Of a stretch of 44,424 bases of DNA, positions 26,136 to 34,505 are shown piece by piece. The DNA lies in NCBI RefSeq assembly GCF_001957125.1, contig NZ_MPHJ01000025.1, positions 1 through 44,424 on the forward strand, in the 5' to 3' direction. Position 1 is the stretch's first letter. Every line of letters starts with the position of its first letter. Under the pieces are notes generated by a model. It was not told the origin of the DNA, did not search any database, and saw only the letters and a program-made list of their open reading frames with translations. The stretch comes from Shewanella sp. UCD-KL12 (GTDB lineage: Bacteria > Pseudomonadota > Gammaproteobacteria > Enterobacterales > Shewanellaceae). A program made the position numbers and the translations under genes.

Positions 26136-28349
26136 ATGATACGTTCACTCACTTTCTTTCTAATGCTATCCCTCAGTTTTTCTCTATTTGCCACAGAAGC
26201 TAGGCCAAAAATTGGCTTAGTATTGAGTGGTGGCGGTGCAAAAGGTGCTGCACATATCGGTGTGTTGAAGGTACTTGAAGAAAACCGTATTCCAGTCGAT
26301 TATATAGCTGGAACCAGTATCGGTGCTTACGTCGCAGGCATGTATGCGCTGGGTTACAGTGCAGCTGAGATAGAGAAGATAATGCTTAATGAATCATGGT
26401 CTGACGGGTATTCAGATACTATTCCACGACAAGATTTAAGCTACCGAAATAAACAGCAAAGAGATAGATTCAATATCCCCGTTAATATTGGGTATAGCGA
26501 AGAAGAGATCAAGGTACCCAATGGATTGCTCCGTGGGCAAACCATGTCGCAACTCTTGCAACGGTCAACTGGGTTAGTCAATCAGTTTGGTCACTTTGAT
26601 GAGCTAGCTATTCCATACCGTGCAGTCGCTACCGATCTAGAAACCAGTAAGGCTGTTGTTATTAGTCATGGCAGTATTGTCAAGGCGATGCAGGCTTCAG
26701 CGACGGTACCAGGCGCACTACAGCCTTTAGAGTTTGAGGGGAAATTATTAATCGATGGTGGCATAGGTAACAATATGCCCGTTGATGTGGTGAAAGCTTT
26801 AGGGGCTGATATTATTATCGCAGTGGATATAGGTTCTTCTTTGGTAAAAAAAGAGGAGTTGACCAGTGCGCTCGCGGTACTAAATCAGCTATCTACTATG
26901 TTAACCAACGCCAGTACTGATAAGCAAAAATCATTATTAACTGATGATGATATCCTTATTCGACCAGATGTTGGCGAGATGAGTACTACTGATTTTACTA
27001 TCATGCCGAAAGCTTTTTCATTGGGAGAAAAAGCAGCCATAGAGCATTTAACTAGCTTAAAAGGGTTAAGTGTTGAACAGCATGATTTTGCTCTCTATCT
27101 GGCGAAAAAAAAACAGCTAAGACGCCGTTGGCTTGAAGATATTAATCATCCTGTCGTTAATATTGTTTTTGATAATCACTCTAAAGTCAGCGACTCGGTG
27201 CTGCGGGAAACTTTAGGTATAGAAGAGGGAGAAGTCGTTTCTCAAGAGCAGTTAGCTAAAGGGATTGCCGCTATTTATTCTTTGGACAAGTTTGAGCGAG
27301 TTGATGCCGAGTTTATCGATACCGACCAAGGTCGAGTGCTGTCGTTGAATACTCATGCGAAATCTTGGGGGCCAAATTATTTCCAATTAGGCTTTAGCTG
27401 GGAAGATGATTTTACCTTAGATTCTGCTGTCTCATTTGATTTGTCTTACACATTCACAGACTTAACTGATATTGGCGGTGAGTGGCGTAATGAATTGAGG
27501 CTAGGTTATGAGAAGTTAGTAGCGTCTGAGTTATACCTACCACTTGATTATGATCAGAGCTTTTATGCAAGAGCAGAATTAGGTTATGAACTAAAGGATT
27601 GGAACTTCTATGAAAGTAATGCTAAAGCGCTGCAATTATCTCAATCACTTTATCGCGGTGATATAGGAATCGGTTTCAATTATATAAAAGAGGGGATGAT
27701 TGAGTTCGGGCTAACCGGGGAGTCTGGTGAATTAGAAAATAAAGCATTCATAGATACAATTGAATATGACACCTTTGGTGCTTACCTCAAGTTTGGTTAC
27801 GATGATTTAAATAGCATTAACTTTCCGACAGAAGGTAATAGGTTTACATTTAATCTTTTTTATCGGCAAGAGAATACTCTAGATTTATTCGGCATTGACC
27901 GTTCTGATAACTCCTTTCAAGTAGAGGCCGATTGGCGTGGTGCACTGAGTTTCGGAAACCATGCCTTTGTAGGGATTGCATCATTGGCGACAGTCGATAT
28001 GGATGACAGCTTTAGTGTTCATATGTCCGAATTAGGTGGGTTTCTTAACCTGTCTGGTTATCATAAAAACGCCTTAGTCGGGCCTCATAAGGTTTTCGGC
28101 GCATTCGTATATCAATATGACTTAGGCCAAGATGTATTGGGGATGACTGATTATCCACTTTACTTAGGTGGTAGCTTAGAGGCTGGTAATGTTTGGGCAA
28201 TCAGAAGTGAAGCAAATTTAGATGATCTCATTTATTCTGGAAGCCTTTTTTTAGGAACAGATACAGGGATCGGCCCTGCAGCATTAGGCTTTGGTTGGGC
28301 TGATGATGGCGAGAAAGCTATTTTCCTATTTATTGGTAAGAACTGGTAA
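26136..28349 (+). CDS. Patatin-like phospholipase with POTRA and outer-membrane barrel (type Vd-like), copy 2
   Basis: Tandem paralogue of the preceding gene with the same layout and the same 737-residue length: signal peptide (cut near A19), SGGGAKG (31-37), S61 in GTSIG, D207 in DGG, POTRA, barrel and final W. A TTG at 26121 gives a 742-residue version, but the ATG at 26136 starts a clean signal peptide and gives exact length parity with copy 1. The patatin domains are nearly the same in protein, while barrel strands and loops around residues 460-600 differ clearly. The last 54 bases are identical in the two genes. The pair may secrete the same enzyme through diverging barrels, or act on different lipids. 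Confidence 0.9.
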   Translation: MIRSLTFFLMLSLSFSLFATEARPKIGLVLSGGGAKGAAHIGVLKVLEENRIPVDYIAGTSIGAYVAGMYALGYSAAEIEKIMLNESWSDGYSDTIPRQDLSYRNKQQRDRFNIPVNIGYSEEEIKVPNGLLRGQTMSQLLQRSTGLVNQFGHFDELAIPYRAVATDLETSKAVVISHGSIVKAMQASATVPGALQPLEFEGKLLIDGGIGNNMPVDVVKALGADIIIAVDIGSSLVKKEELTSALAVLNQLSTMLTNASTDKQKSLLTDDDILIRPDVGEMSTTDFTIMPKAFSLGEKAAIEHLTSLKGLSVEQHDFALYLAKKKQLRRRWLEDINHPVVNIVFDNHSKVSDSVLRETLGIEEGEVVSQEQLAKGIAAIYSLDKFERVDAEFIDTDQGRVLSLNTHAKSWGPNYFQLGFSWEDDFTLDSAVSFDLSYTFTDLTDIGGEWRNELRLGYEKLVASELYLPLDYDQSFYARAELGYELKDWNFYESNAKALQLSQSLYRGDIGIGFNYIKEGMIEFGLTGESGELENKAFIDTIEYDTFGAYLKFGYDDLNSINFPTEGNRFTFNLFYRQENTLDLFGIDRSDNSFQVEADWRGALSFGNHAFVGIASLATVDMDDSFSVHMSELGGFLNLSGYHKNALVGPHKVFGAFVYQYDLGQDVLGMTDYPLYLGGSLEAGNVWAIRSEANLDDLIYSGSLFLGTDTGIGPAALGFGWADDGEKAIFLFIGKNW

Positions 28350-28488
28350 GTGTCTTTTATTAAGATAATTGCATTAATAGAAAGTTACAAATATAGGCTA
28401 TAGTGTTAAATCTCACGATGTTAGTGTGAAACGGATAAAATAGAGCAGGCTTATTAGCCTGCCGACAAATGGATAATCGGGGATAAAA

Positions 28489-30540
28489 ATGAATAAAGTT
28501 AGCAAATTAGCTATTGGTGTCGCCTTTAGCTTAGGTCTTGTTGCCTGTAGTAATGAACTAACAGCATCAGTAACTCAAGAAGTTGCTAAGGTGTCGGGTG
28601 TAGAGAAGGCAAATTTTGATAAAGCTGTTCGTCACCAAGATGATTTTTACTACAGCGTAAATGGGCACTGGCTTGCTAACACGCCTATTCCTGCTGATAA
28701 ATCGAATTACGGTGCTTTCTCTGTGCTTTATGAGCAGAGCCAAAATGCACTGAAGAAGATCATTGATGAAACTGCTGTGACGCCCAATAAAGAGGCTGGT
28801 TCAAGTGCGCAAAAGGTGGGTGATTTTTACGCCAGTTATATGAATACTGATCTTGTTGAGCAGCTTGGTATCTCACCATTGAGTGAGCAGCTGGCTGATA
28901 TCGCTCTTGCCAAAGATCATAATGATATCGCCAGTCTTATGGGAAGCTTGCTGATTAGCGGTGTACAGATCCCGTTTGGATTCTACGTTAATAATGATGC
29001 CAAAAACTCAACCGAGTATGCCGTCTATATGTACCAGTCGGGGTTAACTTTACCTGACCGTGATTACTATCTTAAAGACGATGAAAAGTTTGTTTCTAAC
29101 CGCGCCGCAATGAACAAGTATGTTGCTGAAATCATGGCTCAAGCAGGTAGCAAAGATACACAGGAAATTGCTGCTAGCGTCGCAAAAATAGAGCAATTTA
29201 TCGCTGCGAGTCAGTGGAGTCGCGTTGAGTCTCGTGATGCAAACAAGAGCTATAACAAAATGGATAGAGCTGAGCTCTATACTAAGGTTCCTAACTTCGA
29301 TTTTGTCCAGTTTTCAGCCAGTGCAAACATAGATAAAGTCAATGAGGTGATTGTTCGCCAACCCTCTTATTTTGAAAAGTTTGGCAGTGAGTTCACTAAG
29401 TTTTCAGTTAAAGAGTGGCAAGACTATCTCTCTTTTCATTTAGTAGATAGCTATGCTGAGCTATTGAGTAAAAACTTCGTGGACCTTCATTTTGCATTCC
29501 ATAGCAAGACGCTGATGGGAATTGAGGAGCAAAAACCTCGCTGGAAGAAAGCGGTGGATGCATCGGATCAAGTGATTGGCGAGCTCGTTGGCAAAGAGTA
29601 TGTAAAGCAGTATTTTAAGCCTGAAGCTAAAGAGAGAATGGAAGGTTTGATCCAAGATCTGATTAAAGGTTTTGAGGTGAGCATCAATGAGCTTGAATGG
29701 ATGACGCCTGAAACTAAGGTTGCAGCCCAAGAGAAGCTGTCTAAGTTTACCTACAAGATTGGTTACCCAGATAAGTGGAAAGATTATACTGACCTTAAGA
29801 TAAAGGCAGAACAGCTCGTTGGTAACTACAAGCGCTATGCAAAGTTCGAGTATAAGAGCATGCTTGATAAGCTTGGTAAGCCTATCGATCGCACTGAGTG
29901 GCATATGACACCTCAGACAGTCAATGCTTACTACAACCCTGTAATGAATGAGATAGTATTCCCTGCCGCAATTTTGCAGCCACCATTCTTCAATATGGAT
30001 GCAGATGATGCCGTTAACTTTGGTGGTATCGGTGCAGTGATTGGCCATGAGATTAGTCACGGTTTTGATGACCAAGGTGCTAAGTACGATGGTGATGGTA
30101 ACTTACGTGATTGGTGGACTGATGCCGACCGTGAAGAGTTCCAAAAGCGTGGGGCACAGCTGTCTGCTCAGTATGGGCAGTATGAAGCTTTGCCTGGCAA
30201 GCATGTTAATGGCGACCTGACTTTAGGGGAGAACATTGGCGATTTAGGTGGATTAACTGTCGCGGCTCGGTCATATAACCTGAGTTTGAATGGTAAAGAG
30301 TCACCAATCATTGATGGTTTAACTGGTGAGCAGCGATTATTTATTGGTTGGTCACAGGTTTGGCGTCGTAACTACCGTGATGAGGAGTTAGGCCGTCGCT
30401 TGATGACAGATTCTCACTCTCCAAGCCACTTCCGTGCAATGGGGACGCCACGTAATATCCCTGCTTTTTACCAAGCCTTTGATGTCAAAGAGGGCGACAA
30501 GATGTTCTTATCACCAGAGCAGCGCGTTAAAATCTGGTAA
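28489..30540 (+). CDS. M13 family zinc metallopeptidase, lipoprotein (PepO-like)
   Basis: Neprilysin-family endopeptidase predicted to sit in the periplasm or on the cell surface as a lipoprotein. The lipobox LVAC puts the lipidated residue at C20. The N-terminal M13 domain starts near D50 (DDFYYSVNGHW). The catalytic domain has NAYYNPVMNEIVFPA (substrate-binding side), zinc motif HEISH (~519-523) and the third ligand in ENIGDLGG (~582). It ends in VKIW, close to the family's CxxW end but without its Cys. At 683 aa it is normal. A good terminator follows. It cuts small peptides in known relatives; the substrate here is unknown. Confidence 0.94.
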   Translation: MNKVSKLAIGVAFSLGLVACSNELTASVTQEVAKVSGVEKANFDKAVRHQDDFYYSVNGHWLANTPIPADKSNYGAFSVLYEQSQNALKKIIDETAVTPNKEAGSSAQKVGDFYASYMNTDLVEQLGISPLSEQLADIALAKDHNDIASLMGSLLISGVQIPFGFYVNNDAKNSTEYAVYMYQSGLTLPDRDYYLKDDEKFVSNRAAMNKYVAEIMAQAGSKDTQEIAASVAKIEQFIAASQWSRVESRDANKSYNKMDRAELYTKVPNFDFVQFSASANIDKVNEVIVRQPSYFEKFGSEFTKFSVKEWQDYLSFHLVDSYAELLSKNFVDLHFAFHSKTLMGIEEQKPRWKKAVDASDQVIGELVGKEYVKQYFKPEAKERMEGLIQDLIKGFEVSINELEWMTPETKVAAQEKLSKFTYKIGYPDKWKDYTDLKIKAEQLVGNYKRYAKFEYKSMLDKLGKPIDRTEWHMTPQTVNAYYNPVMNEIVFPAAILQPPFFNMDADDAVNFGGIGAVIGHEISHGFDDQGAKYDGDGNLRDWWTDADREEFQKRGAQLSAQYGQYEALPGKHVNGDLTLGENIGDLGGLTVAARSYNLSLNGKESPIIDGLTGEQRLFIGWSQVWRRNYRDEELGRRLMTDSHSPSHFRAMGTPRNIPAFYQAFDVKEGDKMFLSPEQRVKIW

Positions 30541-30569
30541 CTCTATGCCTTGATGATTGAAATATGACT

Positions 30570-30596
30570 AAGCCCACCTTTTGGTGGGCTTTTTTA
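30570..30596 (+). terminator. Rho-independent terminator after the M13 peptidase gene
   Basis: AGCCCACC / GGTGGGCT stem with a 4-base loop followed by six T. It lies 30 bases after the stop. Confidence 0.92.
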
Positions 30597-30618
30597 TAAC
30601 CGTTTCATGTAGCCTATT

Positions 30619-30674
30619 AGAACCTAGAACCTAGAACCTAGAACCTAGAACCTAGAACCTAGAACCTAGAACCT
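30619..30674. repeat. Heptanucleotide tandem array after the HAD phosphatase gene
   Basis: Eight perfect copies of AGAACCT (plus strand; AGGTTCT on the minus strand). On the coding strand the array begins one base after the TAG stop of the HAD gene (30676-30678). It lies between convergent genes. Confidence 0.95.
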
Positions 30675-30675
30675 T

Positions 30676-31347
30676 CTAATAACCAAGCCTAGAACTTAGT
30701 AAATCGGGCAGCTGCGTTAGATCTTTAAGCTGCTGGTGGGCGATGATCCATTTAGCTTCAGCTTGATGCTCTTTTTCTGGGATCGCAATAGTCTGCATAT
30801 TAGCGGCTCTTGCTGCAATAAGGCCATTAAATGAGTCTTCAATGGCAACACAATTGTCGGCAGATATGCCTAATTCAGTGGCACAGTTGAGGTAAACTTC
30901 TGGATGGGGTTTGCCATATGTGAGGTGCTCAGCCGATTGTATAGCGTCAAAAAAGTGCGATATGTTGAGCTTGTTTAAAACGGCGTTGATAATATCGCTC
31001 GATGAAGAGGTCGCTAAGCCAATTTTATACCCTTGCTCTTGGCAAAAGGTTAATGCAGTAACGACCCCTTCCATAGGCTGACCTTCAGCCTCAATAAAGC
31101 TTACCACTTGCTCGACAATCGTCTTTGCCGTTGCTGAATTGTCGTAGTTTTTCCACGGCATTCTTTGATACCAATAACTAACCACTTGATCAATTCTTAA
31201 GCCTGTTGTTTGAAGTGTATCGTCGAAAGTGATTGGAAGCCCTAGATCCGTCATGGTTCGAAACTCCGCCTTTTGCCAGCTTGGCTCTGAATCAATCAAG
31301 ACACCATCCATATCGAAAATGACGGCTTTTATCTGTGGTGAGGTCAT
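30676..31347 (-). CDS. HAD-superfamily sugar phosphatase, HxpB/YniC-like
   Basis: Haloacid dehalogenase-type phosphatase, 223 aa. Motif I FDMDGVLIDSE (~11-21) holds the nucleophilic Asp and the acid/base Asp two residues later. Motif II is the Ser in LATSSS, motif III the Lys in GKPHPEVY, and motif IV is IEDSFNG. The opening, with WxxAE, GLRIDxVVxxWYxRxPW, resembles E. coli YniC/HxpB, which acts on 2-deoxyglucose-6-P and hexitol phosphates. A beta-phosphoglucomutase-like activity is less likely but not excluded. The ATG is at 31347. It is convergent with the M13 gene. Confidence 0.88.
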   Translation of the reverse strand: MTSPQIKAVIFDMDGVLIDSEPSWQKAEFRTMTDLGLPITFDDTLQTTGLRIDQVVSYWYQRMPWKNYDNSATAKTIVEQVVSFIEAEGQPMEGVVTALTFCQEQGYKIGLATSSSSDIINAVLNKLNISHFFDAIQSAEHLTYGKPHPEVYLNCATELGISADNCVAIEDSFNGLIAARAANMQTIAIPEKEHQAEAKWIIAHQQLKDLTQLPDLLSSRLGY

Positions 31348-31623
31348 AGGAGTTCCATATATTCGTTATAACTAGCATGAATAGTACTCCTATTTTTTTG
31401 CAGTTTCATGGCCATTTTATTGGTTTTTTTATGACGTATTGGCTTCTAATTATGAGTGTTTATTGATTGAATAATGAAATGTACCTCTGTAACTAACTGT
31501 TAATTATTGATTTAAGTTTTATAGGTGACGATTGTCTAATATTATTCGTGCTATTTATAGCTTAGAGTGTTTTATAACATTGTTAGTAGTGTGGTTAATG
31601 GGTATGTTTCTGCTCGATAAGAG

Positions 31624-31640
31624 TGTGATCTGATTCAAAC
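31624..31640 (+). promoter_or_regulatory. CRP/FNR-like site upstream of acnB
   Basis: TGTGATCTGATTCAAAC: TGTGA-N6-TCAAA, identical to the lpd upstream site except for the four central bases. It overlaps the -35 hexamer of the acnB promoter, centred near -37 of the inferred start. In E. coli acnB is activated by CRP. Confidence 0.55.
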
Positions 31641-31662
31641 TTTTGTAAAGCTATAGTATAAT
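31634..31662 (+). promoter_or_regulatory. acnB promoter
   Basis: -35 TTCAAA (31634-31639), 17-base spacer, -10 TATAAT (31657-31662). This gives a leader of about 90 bases before the GTG at 31762. Confidence 0.7.
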
Positions 31663-31761
31663 ACCCACCAGAAAAAAGGGTCGAGCCTGCAGGACTGTCA
31701 GCTTTCACATTGAGGAAGTGCAGTATCGGTGAAAGAACGCCAAACAAAGAGGAATGTTGCC

Positions 31762-34359
31762 GTGCTAGAAGCATATCGTAAACACGTCGCAGAACGTGCT
31801 TCAGAGGGTGTAGTCCCTAAGCCATTAGATGCCCAACAAGTGGCTGAGCTAGTAGAGTTAGTAAAGAACCCACCTGCAGGAGAGGAAGCTTTTATTCTCG
31901 ACCTGCTTGAAAACAGAATTCCACCTGGAGTAGATGAAGCCGCCTATGTAAAAGCGGGTTTCTTAGATGCTGTTGCTAAAGGTGAAGTTACATCTTCAAT
32001 ACTATCATCAGCACGTGCCGTTGAGTTGCTAGGCACAATGCAAGGTGGTTACAACATCGAGCCTTTGATCGCTCAACTAGATGTTGCTGAACAAGCTCCT
32101 TTAGCTGTAACAGCACTATCAAAAACTTTGTTGATGTTTGATTCTTTCCACGATGTTGTCGAAAAAATGCAGGCAGGCAATGAATTTGCCAAGCAAGTTG
32201 TTCACTCATGGGCTGACGCCGAATGGTTCCTGAACCGTCCAAAGCTTGAAGAGAAAATCTCGCTGACCGTATTTAAAGTCACTGGTGAAACTAACACTGA
32301 TGATTTGTCACCTGCACCAGATGCATGGTCTCGCCCAGATATTCCTTTGCACGCGCTTGCTATGCTAAAGAATAGCCGTGAAGGGATAGTTCCTGATGAA
32401 GCGGGTTCTATTGGTCCGATTAAAGAGATTGAGCAGCTAAAAACTAAAGGTTTCCCATTAGTTTATGTTGGTGACGTTGTCGGAACAGGTTCTTCACGTA
32501 AATCAGCGACTAACTCAGTGCTTTGGTTTATGGGTGATGATATCCCTAATGTCCCTAACAAGCGCGGTGGTGGTTTCTGTTTAGGTGGTAAGATCGCGCC
32601 TATCTTCTTTAATACCATGGAAGATGCGGGTGCACTACCTATCGAACTTGATGTGAGCAAGATGGATATGGGCGATGTGATCGATATCTACCCATATCAA
32701 GGTGTTGTTAAGCGTCATGATAGCGATGAAGTGATCTCTGAGTTTAGCCTTAAAACTGATGTGTTAATGGATGAAGTGCGTGCTGGTGGCCGTATTCCAT
32801 TAATCATTGGTCGTGGTTTGACTGCCCGTGCTCGTGAAGTACTAAAGCTTGAGGCATCAAGTGTATTTGTTCTTCCACAAGATGTGGCTGACACAGGTAA
32901 GGGCTACACCCTTGCGCAGAAGATGGTTGGTAAAGCGTGCGGTGTTGAAGGGATCCGTCCTGGTCAATATTGTGAGCCTAAGATGACCTCTGTTGGTTCT
33001 CAAGATACTACAGGTCCTATGACTCGTGATGAGCTTAAAGATTTAGCTTGTCTAGGTTTTAGTGCTGACTTGACGATGCAGTCATTCTGTCACACCTCGG
33101 CTTACCCGAAACCTGTTGATGTTAATACTCACCACACACTTCCTGACTTCATCATGAATCGTGGTGGTGTTTCTTTACGTCCAGGTGATGGTGTTATTCA
33201 CTCTTGGTTAAACCGTATGCTACTACCTGATACCGTTGGTACTGGTGGTGATTCGCATACTCGTTTCCCTCTCGGTATCTCTTTCCCAGCTGGTTCAGGT
33301 CTTGTTGCCTTTGCTGCAGCAACGGGTGTTATGCCACTGGATATGCCTGAGTCAGTCTTGGTTCGTTTTAAAGGTGAGATGCAGCCAGGTATCACTTTAC
33401 GTGATTTAGTCCATGCCATTCCGCATAAAGCGATTGAGATGGGTCTACTGACTGTTGAGAAGAAAGGTAAGATTAACTTCTTCTCTGGTCGTGTGCTTGA
33501 GATCGAAGGCCTTGAAAGCTTGAAGGTTGAGCAGGCATTTGAACTGTCAGATGCTTCTGCTGAGCGTAGTGCTGCTGGTTGTAGTATTAAGCTTGATGAA
33601 GAGCCTGTGATTGAGTACCTAAACTCGAACATCACCATGCTTAAGTGGATGATTGCTGAAGGTTACGGTGATCGTCGTACGATAGAGCGTCGTATTAACG
33701 CTATGGAAGAGTGGCTTAAAGATCCTAAGCTGATGTCTGCTGATGAAGATGCAGAGTATGCAGCAGTGATTGAGATCGATTTGAATGACATCAAAGAGCC
33801 AATTCTTTGTGCACCAAACGATCCTGATGATGCTGTGCTGCTTTCTGATGTTAAAGATACTAAGATCGATGAAGTGTTTGTTGGTTCTTGTATGACGAAC
33901 ATAGGCCACTTCCGTGCAACGGGTAAGATGCTGGATAAGTTTGCTACTGCTTTGCCGACTCGTCTATGGATCACTCCACCGACTAAGATGGATCGCGATC
34001 AGCTAACTGCTGAAGGTTATTACGCTATCTTTGGTCGTGTTGGTGCACGTGTTGAAACACCAGGTTGTTCTCTATGTATGGGTAACCAAGCACGCGTTGC
34101 AGACGGTGCGACAGTGGTATCAACCTCAACGCGTAACTTCCCTAACCGTTTAGGTACAGGTGCGAATGTTTACTTAGCATCAGCTGAACTTGCGGCCGTT
34201 GCCGCGCTTCTTGGTCGTCTACCAAGCAGTGCTGAGTATCAAGAGTATGCTAAAGAGCTTGATGCTACAGCTGCAGATACTTATCGTTACTTGAACTTTG
34301 ACCAGATGGAAACATACACCCAGAAAGCCGGTGAGGTTATTTTCCAGTCTGCGGTATAA
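31762..34359 (+). CDS. acnB: Bifunctional aconitate hydratase 2 / 2-methylisocitrate dehydratase AcnB
   Basis: Interconverts citrate and isocitrate in the TCA cycle; AcnB enzymes also hydrate 2-methyl-cis-aconitate, and the iron-free form binds mRNA in E. coli. Domain order is that of AcnB: N-terminal HEAT-like domain, swivel domain, then catalytic domains. Iron-sulfur Cys are in VGSCMTN (~711) and GCSLCMGN (~770-773). I chose the GTG at 31762 because it gives MLEAYRKHVAERA, aligned with E. coli AcnB, has AGAGGA 8 bases upstream and yields exactly 865 aa, the E. coli length. A GTG at 31729 would add 11 residues without support. A strong terminator follows. Confidence 0.97.
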   Translation: MLEAYRKHVAERASEGVVPKPLDAQQVAELVELVKNPPAGEEAFILDLLENRIPPGVDEAAYVKAGFLDAVAKGEVTSSILSSARAVELLGTMQGGYNIEPLIAQLDVAEQAPLAVTALSKTLLMFDSFHDVVEKMQAGNEFAKQVVHSWADAEWFLNRPKLEEKISLTVFKVTGETNTDDLSPAPDAWSRPDIPLHALAMLKNSREGIVPDEAGSIGPIKEIEQLKTKGFPLVYVGDVVGTGSSRKSATNSVLWFMGDDIPNVPNKRGGGFCLGGKIAPIFFNTMEDAGALPIELDVSKMDMGDVIDIYPYQGVVKRHDSDEVISEFSLKTDVLMDEVRAGGRIPLIIGRGLTARAREVLKLEASSVFVLPQDVADTGKGYTLAQKMVGKACGVEGIRPGQYCEPKMTSVGSQDTTGPMTRDELKDLACLGFSADLTMQSFCHTSAYPKPVDVNTHHTLPDFIMNRGGVSLRPGDGVIHSWLNRMLLPDTVGTGGDSHTRFPLGISFPAGSGLVAFAAATGVMPLDMPESVLVRFKGEMQPGITLRDLVHAIPHKAIEMGLLTVEKKGKINFFSGRVLEIEGLESLKVEQAFELSDASAERSAAGCSIKLDEEPVIEYLNSNITMLKWMIAEGYGDRRTIERRINAMEEWLKDPKLMSADEDAEYAAVIEIDLNDIKEPILCAPNDPDDAVLLSDVKDTKIDEVFVGSCMTNIGHFRATGKMLDKFATALPTRLWITPPTKMDRDQLTAEGYYAIFGRVGARVETPGCSLCMGNQARVADGATVVSTSTRNFPNRLGTGANVYLASAELAAVAALLGRLPSSAEYQEYAKELDATAADTYRYLNFDQMETYTQKAGEVIFQSAV

Positions 34360-34430
34360 ATTAGCTACTGACTCAGCCCTCTTAAACTTTCAATGTTTAT
34401 AGAGGGCCTAGTTACCACTAGTTAATGTAC

Positions 34431-34471
34431 AAAAAAGGCGAGATTCATCTGCATGAATCTCGCCTTTTTTT
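34431..34471. terminator. Bidirectional terminator between acnB and rsd
   Basis: Perfect 18-bp stem, AAAAAAGGCGAGATTCAT paired with ATGAATCTCGCCTTTTTT, around loop CTGC. It works for acnB on the plus strand and, from its A-run, for rsd on the minus strand. Confidence 0.93.
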
Positions 34472-34479
34472 CTAATTTT

Positions 34480-34500
34480 TAGCGGCTAGCACCTAGCACC
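34480..34500. repeat. Short heptamer array after rsd
   Basis: Three units on the plus strand, TAGCGGC TAGCACC TAGCACC (minus strand GGTGCTA GGTGCTA GCCGCTA). It begins 5 bases beyond the rsd stop. The unit GGTGCTA differs by one base from GGTTCTA, a rotation of the unit after the HAD gene. Confidence 0.7.
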
Positions 34501-34505
34501 AAAAA

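Larger units (their letters stand above)
31348..31761. other. Divergent HAD / acnB regulatory region
   Basis: 414 bases. The acnB side has a good promoter (31634-31662), a CRP-like box and a 7-bp inverted repeat in the leader. The HAD side is AT-rich, without boxes I can name. No gene is seen. Confidence 0.6.

Noticed and set aside
29461..30075. 204-codon open frame opposite the M13 peptidase gene
   Set aside because: It lies wholly antisense to an intact conserved gene and has no recognisable domain; a codon-bias shadow.
30619..30674. CRISPR-like array
   Set aside because: Units are 7 bp, directly tandem and without spacers; no cas genes are present.
31702..31735. Eukaryote-type iron-responsive element in the acnB leader
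   Set aside because: The loop has CAGTAT rather than CAGTGN and lacks the bulged C; only a generic inverted repeat is supported.
33198..33638. 146-codon open frame opposite acnB
   Set aside because: Antisense shadow of a highly conserved gene without its own RBS or domain.
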